Shown: one piece after another, positions 34,891 to 42,350 of the stretch
How positions within the stretch are numbered: position 1 is the first letter of the stretch
How the letters are laid out: each line of letters begins with the position of its first letter
Assembly (NCBI GenBank): GCA_963676635.1
Contig: OY781105.1
Span: 186,001 to 250,000 of the forward strand
Source: GCA-002708315 sp963676635
Lineage (GTDB): Bacteria; Bacteroidota; Bacteroidia; Bacteroidales; F082
Reading direction: 5' to 3'
Length of the DNA: 64,000 nt
Made by a program: the position numbers and the translations under genes
The notes under the pieces: generated by a model
Seen by the model: only the letters and a program-made list of their open reading frames with translations
What the model was told of the DNA's origin: nothing
Database searches by the model: none

Positions 34891-36528
34891 ATGCAAAAAG
34901 GAAACCTCTTTATTATAATTATTTCGTTTGCCCTGATGGTATCAGGATGCGCACAACAGAAGAATGCTGATGGACAGGCACCACAAAAGCCTTTTACCTG
35001 GGATAATGCCACATGTTACTTTATGCTCACCGATCGTTTTTATAACGGTGACAGTACGAACGACGTGAATTTTAACCGAACCGCTGAAACAAAAGAACTG
35101 CGTGGCTTTACCGGTGGTGACATGGCAGGGATTACAAAAAAGATTAAAGAAGGGTATTTTAATAATCTGGGTGTTGATGTATTGTGGTTCTCTCCGGTAA
35201 TGGAGCAGATTCATGGTTTTGTTGATGAAGGACAGGGAGCTACTTATGCCTATCATGGGTACTGGATAAAAGACTGGACAAGTCTGGAGCCTAATTTTGG
35301 TACTGGTAAAGATCTTAAGGAACTTGTAAAGGAAGCTCACAGTCATGGTATTCGTATTATGCTAGATGTTATTATCAATCATACCGGACCGGTAACTGAT
35401 AAAGACCCGGTATGGCCTTCAGATTGGGTGCGTACTGAGCCTCAGTGCACTTATCAGGACTACAGCAGCACGGTGTTTTGTACTCTTGTGAAGAATCTTC
35501 CTGATGTTATTACGGAACAGACTGAAGAAGTTGATCTGCCTCCACAATTGGTGGAAAAATGGGAGAAAGAGGGGCGTCTTCAGCAGGAACTGAATGAACT
35601 TGATGCATTTTTTGAACGAACAGGATATCCCCGCACTCCGCGGTATTATATAATCAAATGGCTTACTGACCTTATACGAGAGTATGGTATTGATGGCTTC
35701 CGTGTGGATACTGTGAAGCATACTGAACCTGATGTGTGGGACGATCTGTCTAAAGAGTCTGCTATAGCTTTCGCGGAATGGAAGGAGGCCAATAAAGAAG
35801 CTATACAGAAAAATCAGGACTTCTTTATGATGGCTGAGACATATAACTACAATGCCCTGGGTGGTAAGATGTTTAACTTTGGAGATACTGCAGTGGATTA
35901 TTTTGCCAATGGTTTTGATAGTCAGATAAACTTTGGATTTAAATATGACGCTAATATGGATTATGAGGATCTCTTTTCCAAATATTCAAATCAGCTTAAT
36001 GATGGCGATCTTAGTGATGTTACTGTGATGAACTATATTAGCTCGCATGATGATGGCTGGCCTTTCGATAAGGAGCGACAGAGAACCTATGAATCAGCTA
36101 CTAAGTTGTTGCTGTGCCCCGGACAGGTTCAGATTTACTATGGCGATGAAACAGGCCGTCCTCTTATTATTGAAGGAGCGAATGGTGATGTTAATCTGAG
36201 AGGAATGATGAACTGGGGTGAGAACCCTGAGTTGTTGTCATATTGGCAGAAGTTGGGTAAGTTCAGACATGATCACCTTGCTGTTGGCGCTGGTGTGCAT
36301 CAGATGATTTCCGAAGAGCCTTATGTGTTTGCCCGTACCTACAATAAGAATGATGTTAATGATGTTGTGGTGATCGCTGTTAATGAACCTGGTACTGTGA
36401 TTATTCCGGTTGATGGCTATTTTGAGAATGGTCGTAAGGTCTGTAATGCTTTCAACGGAAGTATATACACTGTGGAAAACGGGACTGTTACCATAAACTC
36501 TGAAAGTGGCATTGTACTGTTGGAGTAG
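34891..36528 (+). CDS. GH13 alpha-amylase family lipoprotein
   Basis: 545 residues. A lipobox (ALMVSGC, Cys20) predicts lipidation, so it acts at the cell envelope and not as a T9SS cargo. The GH13 barrel starts at once with ATCYFMLTDRFYNGD. Conserved regions are intact: DVIINH (~158), GFRVDTVKH with the nucleophile Asp (~272), MMAETYN with Glu (~315), and ISSHDDG with Asp (~387). A short beta domain ends the protein. It probably trims maltodextrins or glucans at the membrane, complementing the secreted 1284-residue enzyme 10 kb away. It precedes an unknown membrane protein and a universal stress protein on the same strand. Confidence 0.9.
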   Translation: MQKGNLFIIIISFALMVSGCAQQKNADGQAPQKPFTWDNATCYFMLTDRFYNGDSTNDVNFNRTAETKELRGFTGGDMAGITKKIKEGYFNNLGVDVLWFSPVMEQIHGFVDEGQGATYAYHGYWIKDWTSLEPNFGTGKDLKELVKEAHSHGIRIMLDVIINHTGPVTDKDPVWPSDWVRTEPQCTYQDYSSTVFCTLVKNLPDVITEQTEEVDLPPQLVEKWEKEGRLQQELNELDAFFERTGYPRTPRYYIIKWLTDLIREYGIDGFRVDTVKHTEPDVWDDLSKESAIAFAEWKEANKEAIQKNQDFFMMAETYNYNALGGKMFNFGDTAVDYFANGFDSQINFGFKYDANMDYEDLFSKYSNQLNDGDLSDVTVMNYISSHDDGWPFDKERQRTYESATKLLLCPGQVQIYYGDETGRPLIIEGANGDVNLRGMMNWGENPELLSYWQKLGKFRHDHLAVGAGVHQMISEEPYVFARTYNKNDVNDVVVIAVNEPGTVIIPVDGYFENGRKVCNAFNGSIYTVENGTVTINSESGIVLLE

Positions 36529-36598
36529 CTTGAAGTTCAATATTTAAACTTTTTTCGTAACTTTACAATCTTTCGGATAAAACCAATTTGTTTGCAAT

Positions 36599-37441
36599 AT
36601 GGTTATTAAATCCATACTAAAATTCTATCTAAGAATACGTAATGTATGGGAGAGTAATGTCTCCATGAAAAGTATTGCTTCATTGCTGATTATTAGTTAT
36701 GTATTAACACTATTGCTGGTGTTTCTAAAAGATTTTGGATTTATTCCCGCCAGCTGTTACTTTATTCCCGATAATCCTTTCTCAGCAATTCAGTTGTCGT
36801 TTACACTACTATTATTGTTTGAAGTTGTTAATCTTGTATTCGCCATTGAGAAATCTTTGTCAGGATCAATGATAATACAGCTTGAGATATTGTCACTCAT
36901 CTTGTTAAGGAGTGCTTTTAAGAAGTTTGGTGAATATCACGGTACTTTAAATCTTGCTGAAATTACAGATAGTATGCTGTATGTTTTTGCTGATGCCGGT
37001 TCTGCTCTGGTTATCTTTATAGGTATTGTGCTCATACGTCTTTGGGATAAACCTCTTCCGTATCACATGGATATCAGTAAGCTAAAGAGGTTTATCAATG
37101 TTAAACGGTTACTTGGACTTATATTGCTGTTGGTATTTGTGGGTATTCTTATCTATGATATTGTGCTGTTTTTTATGCACATGGAAACCTTCGACTTCTT
37201 CAAGAATTTCTATACAATTATGATCTTTGTTGATATTCTGATTGTGTTTATTTCTTTGAGGTATTCCAACTCATACTTTAACCTTTTCAGGAATTCATGC
37301 TATGCTCTTGCCACAGTTATAATTCGTCTGGCACTGAGCACATCAGCTCCATATAACGCACTAATGGGGATAATGGCGACTATCTTCGTTATGGCAATTA
37401 CGCTTACATACGGTAAAATAAGTCGCTTTGGCATAAAATAA
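36599..37441 (+). CDS. Multi-pass membrane protein of unknown function
   Basis: 280 residues with about seven hydrophobic helices, including SIASLLIISYVLTLLLVFL, LSFTLLLLFEVVNLVF, ALVIFIGIVLIRLW, LLGLILLLVFVGILIYDIVLFF, FYTIMIFVDILIVFISL and a C-terminal GIMATIFVMAITLTY. No family signature recognised. The stop lies 15 bp before the universal stress protein start, so the two form an operon. A link to ion or stress physiology is only suggested by that neighbour. Confidence 0.7.
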   Translation: MVIKSILKFYLRIRNVWESNVSMKSIASLLIISYVLTLLLVFLKDFGFIPASCYFIPDNPFSAIQLSFTLLLLFEVVNLVFAIEKSLSGSMIIQLEILSLILLRSAFKKFGEYHGTLNLAEITDSMLYVFADAGSALVIFIGIVLIRLWDKPLPYHMDISKLKRFINVKRLLGLILLLVFVGILIYDIVLFFMHMETFDFFKNFYTIMIFVDILIVFISLRYSNSYFNLFRNSCYALATVIIRLALSTSAPYNALMGIMATIFVMAITLTYGKISRFGIK

Positions 37442-37456
37442 TTAACACATTTAATC

Positions 37457-38329
37457 ATGAAAACTATTCTATTACCTGTTGATTTTTCCGAACATACACC
37501 TTTTGCATACAGGTTTGCTGTGAAAATAAGCACCAAAGAAGAGCCTGTTAATCTGATATTAATGCACTCATACAACGACCAGATTTTTGTTACTGATTCA
37601 GGTATCGGTGGTACTTTCGAGAGTGATGCATTCCTTAATGTCCAGTTAATTGAGGAGTTTAAAATGCAGTCGGAAGAAAATATGAAGAAGCTTAAAGCAG
37701 AAGTAGATAGCTATCTTAAGTCTGAAGGATATACTAATTTCACAGTGCACACTCTTGTAAAAGGTGGTGATCCTGATATGGAAATTACAGAAGTGTGTGA
37801 TGAGTTGACGCCCGGACTGATAGTAATGGGGACTGAAGGTAAAGGCAAAAAGGGCTTCCTTGCCGGGAGTATGGCTAAGAAGATTATGAACAAATGTGTG
37901 GTTCCTGTTATTGCTGTTCCTTCTGAGGTAGATATAAAGCGGGAGTTCAGGATTATGTATGCCTCCAATAATAGTGAGAAGGATTATATGAAGCTTCAGC
38001 TGCTTATGAAAATGTTTGAAAATATCAATACCAAGATATTTGTTGTTCATTTTCATCATCAGGGTGATACAAAGGATGAAGCATCACCACACCTTAATGA
38101 CCTTAAGGATGCTTTTGAAGCAGAAAGTATTAATAATAAGATTCATTTCTCTCTTATTGATACCAGTGATTATGACCAGGCTATAGAGGCTATGGTTGAT
38201 GAGTATAAAATTAATGCTGTTGCTTTTATTGCTCATCATAAGAATTTCTTCCATTCGTTGTTCAGTCGTAAGATATCAAAGGATGATTTCTTTGATCTGG
38301 GATTGCCTATGGTGGCGTTGCATGAGTAG
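37457..38329 (+). CDS. Universal stress protein, tandem UspA domains
   Basis: 290 residues. The first UspA domain (1-~155) opens KTILLPVDFSEHTPFAYRFAVKI and carries the nucleotide-loop motif VMGTEGKGKKGFLAGSMAKKI, close to the G2xG9xG(S/T) pattern, so ATP/AMP binding is likely. The second domain (~160-290) is degenerate: it keeps FRIMYASNNSEKDYMKLQLL but lacks the glycine loop. Such proteins are soluble stress-response factors of unclear molecular role. The gene ends at a composite heptamer repeat. Confidence 0.85.
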   Translation: MKTILLPVDFSEHTPFAYRFAVKISTKEEPVNLILMHSYNDQIFVTDSGIGGTFESDAFLNVQLIEEFKMQSEENMKKLKAEVDSYLKSEGYTNFTVHTLVKGGDPDMEITEVCDELTPGLIVMGTEGKGKKGFLAGSMAKKIMNKCVVPVIAVPSEVDIKREFRIMYASNNSEKDYMKLQLLMKMFENINTKIFVVHFHHQGDTKDEASPHLNDLKDAFEAESINNKIHFSLIDTSDYDQAIEAMVDEYKINAVAFIAHHKNFFHSLFSRKISKDDFFDLGLPMVALHE

Positions 38330-38330
38330 G

Positions 38331-38516
38331 ATAAGGGACAAGGTTAATAATGAATAATGAAAAATGAAGAATGAAAAATGAATAATGAATAATGAAGAAT
38401 GAAGAATGACTGGAGGGACTTTAGGGACTGAAGAGAAAAGTGATAAAAACACTCTGCTCACCATCCGCTGATAGGCGGACACAGTTCACCATTCACCATT
38501 CACCATTCACCAAATT
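38331..38516 (+). repeat. Composite heptamer-flanked repeat, copy 3
   Basis: GGGACAAGGTTAATAATG, nine to ten A/G-rich heptamers (AATAATG, AAAAATG, AAGAATG), core GACTGGAGGGACTTTAGGG and AAACACTCTGCTCACC, a GATAGGCGGACACAG insert, then four CACCATT heptamers. It fills the whole space between two convergent genes. Confidence 0.7.
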
Positions 38517-39697
38517 TATACTACATCCTTGTATAAATCTGTGAGTTTCTTTCCTATGGATTCTGTTGACCAGCTAAGAATGGCTTCTTTCTGAATAAGG
38601 TTCATATCAAAGGTTATCTCTCCTCTGCATACTTTCTCCAGATTATCAAGCAGCTTATCTTCATCGCCTGCATTGATGAGAATGCCGTTTCTTTCATTGA
38701 TAACTTCAGGAATGCCACCTACACGGGTTGCAATAACTGGTATTCCCAGTGTTAGTGATTCATTAATAACCACCGGCATATTTTCATAGTTACTGAAAAC
38801 AACAAGCATATCCGCTGTTGACATTTCCCTTGACAGATCTCTGCCTGTTAGCAATCCTGTAAATTCTATCTTGTTCTGGTCGATGTTAAGCTCTTCAGCG
38901 TAAGCGGTAAGCTTTTTCCTGTCAATACCTTCTCCAATAAGCTTAAAGAGGAAGTTATCTGTTTTGTCTTGCAATTTTGCTATCACACGCAGTATACCGC
39001 TAATGTTTTTTGAACGGTCTTCAAAGCAGCTGACATGGACAAATACCGACTTTCTTGGGGGCTTATATCCTCTGTAAAATCTGGTAAATGAAATATCAAC
39101 AACGTTTGGCATTACTATGTACCGGCAGTTTTTAATATTATGGCTTTGCATGGCTTTAGCCAGATTATCAGTGACTGTTGTTATTGCCGATGCTTTTTTA
39201 GCAACCATACGTGTTACAGACTTACGTAAGATACCTTTGAAATTTCCGGTAAGAGGTAGGTATCGCGACCAATGTTCGCTTATTATATAAGGAGTGCCGT
39301 TTTTTAATTTATACCACCATGCAATAACGGCAAGGCGTGTGAGTATGTGCACATGAAATAAGTCGGGTTTGCCTGTGTGCGTTGTTAAAAGACGTATGCC
39401 TTCGAAATTGTGCCTGATATAATTGATGAAGTTGATAAGCTTTCCCAAAAGGGGAATAGGAGATTTTTTATAGTAAATGCAAATAGTGGGGACACCGTTC
39501 TCCACAAGTATTTCAGTGTTGTATCCCGGGTTTTTGGCTTGGCTTTCTGTAAGCAGATGTACATAAACAACCCCTGTATGACAATATTGCGCCGAAGCCT
39601 CAGCATGACGCTTTATGAAAAGGCCGTACATAGGATCGTATCGATGGGGGTACCATCGTGCGAGATAGATAACGGTTATTTTCTTTTCAGGATTCAT
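38516..39697 (-). CDS. Glycosyltransferase family 4
   Basis: 393 residues with the GT-B fold of family 4 transferases: an N-terminal acceptor domain with LARWYPHRYDPMYGLFIKRHA, VVYVHLL and DLFHVHILTR, and a C-terminal Glycos_transf_1 domain with FVHVSCFEDRSKNISGIL, FKLIGEG, IEFTGLLTGRDL and the donor-site motif NYENMPVVINESLTLGIPVIATRVGGIPE (E-x7-E near 310-318). It moves a sugar from a nucleotide donor in glycan or lipid-glycan synthesis; acceptor unknown. Its ATG overlaps the stop of the kinase gene (ATGA), so it belongs to the salvage operon by transcription even though the functions differ. Confidence 0.85.
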   Translation of the reverse strand: MNPEKKITVIYLARWYPHRYDPMYGLFIKRHAEASAQYCHTGVVYVHLLTESQAKNPGYNTEILVENGVPTICIYYKKSPIPLLGKLINFINYIRHNFEGIRLLTTHTGKPDLFHVHILTRLAVIAWWYKLKNGTPYIISEHWSRYLPLTGNFKGILRKSVTRMVAKKASAITTVTDNLAKAMQSHNIKNCRYIVMPNVVDISFTRFYRGYKPPRKSVFVHVSCFEDRSKNISGILRVIAKLQDKTDNFLFKLIGEGIDRKKLTAYAEELNIDQNKIEFTGLLTGRDLSREMSTADMLVVFSNYENMPVVINESLTLGIPVIATRVGGIPEVINERNGILINAGDEDKLLDNLEKVCRGEITFDMNLIQKEAILSWSTESIGKKLTDLYKDVV

Positions 39698-40209
39698 TTT
39701 ATAGTTTGTTGTACAAAGGTAACAGCATTTTTGACACGATCATCATTTGTCCCACTTACGATACGGTAATTTAAGTTGTGATGCTCCAACTCACTAACGA
39801 ATCTGTTATATATTTCTTGTCGGTTGTGCGAATTGTTTCGCAATGGATCTGGTTCCCATTCTACATCAAGGTTGCATAACAGATACAAATCGTACATATG
39901 TGATGTAATCAGATTGGTTATAGCTGTCGGTGTTTTTCCGAATACTACGTCAGACCATACTTTAAGAGTAATAAACTCAGTATCGCAAATAATAATATTG
40001 TTGGCCTTTGTATAAAGATTTTGTTCATTATTTAGCTGCTGCAGAGCTATCTTCTCCAGATCATGGATATTATAACTATACTCGCGGTTCAGGAAATAAT
40101 CGCGTGAATACTCTTTTACAAATACAGTATTGAATCTCTCCGATAGCTGTTTGGAAAGCACTGATTTGCCAGTCGATTCCGGTCCGAGAACAGCAATACG
40201 TTTAACCAT
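39694..40209 (-). CDS. NadR-type AAA kinase (probable nicotinamide riboside kinase)
   Basis: 171 residues from the ATG at 40209; the frame extends to 40239, but this start overlaps the pnuC stop by 8 bp, as expected for a coupled pair. Walker A is LGPESTGKS (~7-15), characteristic of the kinase domain of NadR, followed by FVKEYSRDYF and CDTEFITLKVW. It would phosphorylate the nucleoside or vitamin brought in by PnuC: nicotinamide riboside by family precedent, though the thiamine-binding-like neighbour leaves thiamine possible. There is no NMN adenylyltransferase domain. Confidence 0.8.
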   Translation of the reverse strand: MVKRIAVLGPESTGKSVLSKQLSERFNTVFVKEYSRDYFLNREYSYNIHDLEKIALQQLNNEQNLYTKANNIIICDTEFITLKVWSDVVFGKTPTAITNLITSHMYDLYLLCNLDVEWEPDPLRNNSHNRQEIYNRFVSELEHHNLNYRIVSGTNDDRVKNAVTFVQQTIK

Positions 40210-40906
40210 TCCTACTTTGTATTTGTTTACGCCATTCAAAATATCCCATTACTGCCAGCACAAGAAAAACAGAGTATTGTATGCCAGTAAATCCGTATCC
40301 TTTAACGAAATAGAGAGGAATTGAAACAATATCACCTATTATCCACAGAGTCCAGTTTTCGAGCTTTTTATTGGCCATGAGCCACATGGCTGAGAAAAAT
40401 ATGCCTGTGGTAAAGGTATCGAGAAAAGGAGTTGCACTTCTGAAGTCATTCAAATTGCCAGAGGTTAGTTTGTCGGTGGCATAATTCCAGCTTTCAACAA
40501 AACCAAGATCATTGGGCATAACATTGTAGTAGCGATACACAACGACAACAAAGATCGAAGTAAAGACAAATATCCCCGTTGCTTTTATCTTATCGGCTTT
40601 GTTTGTACGACTAACAGGCAGATGATTGTCTTTGTCATCTATTTTCCTTGCCCACATATACCATCCGTAAATACTCATCAAGGTATAATAGATATTAATG
40701 ATGAGATCACCATATAATGCCCATTGTGATAGCATATATACGTATATGGCGGTGCTTATAATTCCTGTGGGATATACAAGGATGTTCTCTTTTCGGGCAT
40801 AGTACACACTGATAATCCCGAAAAGTGCAGCAACAAACTCCAGAATAATATTGGTTATGGAAGCCTGCTGATATGGCTCAATAAAGAAATGAAGTAATTC
40901 GTTCAT
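40202..40906 (-). CDS. pnuC: PnuC-family vitamin/nucleoside transporter
   Basis: 234 residues, multi-helix. Family hallmarks: a helix opening EFVAALFGIISVYYARKENILVYPTGIISTAIY, the WALYGDLIINIYYTLMSIYGWYMWARK segment (YGW motif near 85), and the C-terminal LENWTLWIIGDIVSIPLYFVKGY motif. PnuC proteins are facilitators that depend on phosphorylation of their cargo by a cytoplasmic kinase, here encoded by the overlapping next gene. The preceding thiamine-binding-like gene ends directly at this ATG (TAA|ATG). Cargo could be nicotinamide riboside or thiamine (PnuT); sequence reading alone does not decide. Confidence 0.85.
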   Translation of the reverse strand: MNELLHFFIEPYQQASITNIILEFVAALFGIISVYYARKENILVYPTGIISTAIYVYMLSQWALYGDLIINIYYTLMSIYGWYMWARKIDDKDNHLPVSRTNKADKIKATGIFVFTSIFVVVVYRYYNVMPNDLGFVESWNYATDKLTSGNLNDFRSATPFLDTFTTGIFFSAMWLMANKKLENWTLWIIGDIVSIPLYFVKGYGFTGIQYSVFLVLAVMGYFEWRKQIQSRNG

Positions 40907-41164
40907 TTATTTACCCTTATGCACTTGAAGGTCTGCGTTGATAATCTTTAAAATAAATACCGAATGAGGTATTTCAAAAGAGCTGTAGATTTCCTTCTTC
41001 AGAGTATCCAATACATTGTTGTACTCTCCGAACACCTGAGTGCTCATTCCGTTTGTGTTGACAACCAGCGCTTTGTTGTTATTAAGTCTTGCAATAAAAT
41101 CCTTAATTGGGGGAATAAATTCATCCTTTAATGGATAGTAGCTAATGTCTACTGAAATATTCAT
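40907..41164 (-). CDS. YkoF/MTH1187-like thiamine-binding small protein
   Basis: 85 residues from the Met at 41164; the longer frame up to 41302 reads through the divergent gene and is unlikely. NISVDISYYPLKDEFIPPIKDFIARL, then VNTNGMSTQVFGEYNNVLDTLKKEI and PHSVFILKIINA follow the ferredoxin-like fold of the thiamine-binding/DUF77 family, whose members bind thiamine or HMP. It starts an operon with pnuC, the NadR-type kinase and a glycosyltransferase. I see no TPP riboswitch in the ~70 bp upstream. Confidence 0.7.
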   Translation of the reverse strand: MNISVDISYYPLKDEFIPPIKDFIARLNNNKALVVNTNGMSTQVFGEYNNVLDTLKKEIYSSFEIPHSVFILKIINADLQVHKGK

Positions 41165-41234
41165 TGATACGTTTTTTTTAAATAGACGGCAAAGTTCAGT
41201 TAATTTTACTAAATTAGCAACAAACACTATAGGT

Positions 41235-41639
41235 ATGACTAAAAGAATTATTATTACGAGCGGGATAATGGGAAGCATCGCAGTAGTATTACACTTAATC
41301 AATACTCTGGTTTTGTCCGGACATATAAACCCTGAGAATCTGGAAGTGTTTCAGAATGGTGTAATAGTACTGTTTGTGCAGGCTGTAGCTGTATTGGCCA
41401 TTAGCTTTCTGAAGAAGAATGTTACAAAATCAAATTTAAACGCCGTATATTTATTATTTCTCACAGGCACGATATTTTATGCACTACCGCTGCTGGTGAA
41501 TGGTTTACATGACCTAAGCAAGACTTATTTCCCTGGGGGTAACACCTTTATTATATTAGGAGCAATCCTTCTTTTTATGGGATGGATTATTCTTATTATA
41601 GCAGGAGCTAATTATAAACACAGGAGTTACAAGAGGTAA
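41235..41639 (+). CDS. DUF423-like four-helix membrane protein
   Basis: 134 residues from the ATG at 41235; the frame opens at 41145 inside the divergent gene, but TKRIIITSGIMGSIAVVLHL is the usual opening. Four hydrophobic helices: ~3-25, ~40-60 (VIVLFVQAVAVLAISFL), ~70-90 (AVYLLFLTGTIFYALPLLV) and ~105-128 (FIILGAILLFMGWIILIIAG). The size, the GIMGSIAVVL start and a GGxxFILG-like third segment resemble the DUF423/YgdD family of unknown role. It is divergent from the thiamine-binding-like gene and convergent with lolA. Confidence 0.65.
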   Translation: MTKRIIITSGIMGSIAVVLHLINTLVLSGHINPENLEVFQNGVIVLFVQAVAVLAISFLKKNVTKSNLNAVYLLFLTGTIFYALPLLVNGLHDLSKTYFPGGNTFIILGAILLFMGWIILIIAGANYKHRSYKR

Positions 41640-41692
41640 TAGCAAGGATGGGACTGAAGAATTTCCTGAACAATCCCAACCTTGAACTTAAA

Positions 41693-42328
41693 TCATCTCA
41701 TATCAATAACATCAACATCAGGGTGTTCTGATTCTTTAAATGTGAATGTGTCGGCAGGAAGTTCCAGATTAGTTTCCATGTTTAATATCTTGTAAGTAAA
41801 CACATTGCCATTTACATCATAAACAGAGAAATTCACAAGAGTTAGTTCTGAGGGATTAACAACGACGGTCATTTTCTCAAAATCCTTTTTGTCATTGGGC
41901 TTTAGTTCTATCTCTTGTAAGTCAGTACCTTTGTATTCCTTATTGTTACTGAATTTAGCTTTGTAATCATTATTGTATTTAGTAAGAATCTGAGTAGGGG
42001 AGATGCTCTCCTCATTGTCGCTGGTATTGCTTACCATTACTTCTTCAGAATCCTTAAGCCACGTCCAGATAGTAGTGCCGTCAGAAATAATAACCTGACC
42101 CTCCATTTCAAGTCTGTAGCTATCGCCCTGAATAAATATCAAGCCAGTTTTTTCCTCATCAATACCCATCTCAGTATTTATCATAGTATAAGAAAGGTTG
42201 GCTTTAAAATTAGTGTATTCCGATAGTTTGTTAATTACATTCTCAAGAAGCTTGTCGGCGTTCTTGTCATTTTGTCCTAAAACTGAAATGCTTACTATTA
42301 ATCCTGCTAATAAAAATATTCTTCTCAT
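41693..42328 (-). CDS. lolA: LolA-like outer-membrane lipoprotein carrier
   Basis: 211 residues from the ATG at 42328 (a TTG two codons earlier is open). A signal peptide (MRRIFLLAGLIVSISVLGQ) and the LolA core are visible: LLENVINKLSEYTNFKANLSYTM, GLIFIQGDSYRLEMEGQVIISDGTTIWTWL, and the C-terminal sheet ending LPADTFTF. LolA carries lipoproteins from the inner membrane to the outer membrane through the periplasm. The start is 22 bp after the ftsK stop; the ftsK-lolA order is typical for Bacteroidota. Confidence 0.85.
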   Translation of the reverse strand: MRRIFLLAGLIVSISVLGQNDKNADKLLENVINKLSEYTNFKANLSYTMINTEMGIDEEKTGLIFIQGDSYRLEMEGQVIISDGTTIWTWLKDSEEVMVSNTSDNEESISPTQILTKYNNDYKAKFSNNKEYKGTDLQEIELKPNDKKDFEKMTVVVNPSELTLVNFSVYDVNGNVFTYKILNMETNLELPADTFTFKESEHPDVDVIDMR

Positions 42329-42350
42329 GTTCAAAAATTATATGAGGACG

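Noticed and set aside
41165..41234. TPP riboswitch before the thiamine-binding-like gene
   Set aside because: The 70-bp divergent gap is too short and has no CUGAGA/ACYUGA-type motifs.
41145..41302. Longer starts for the divergent YkoF-like and DUF423-like genes, which would overlap
   Set aside because: The upstream codons lack family resemblance, and the downstream Met codons restore the usual N-termini.
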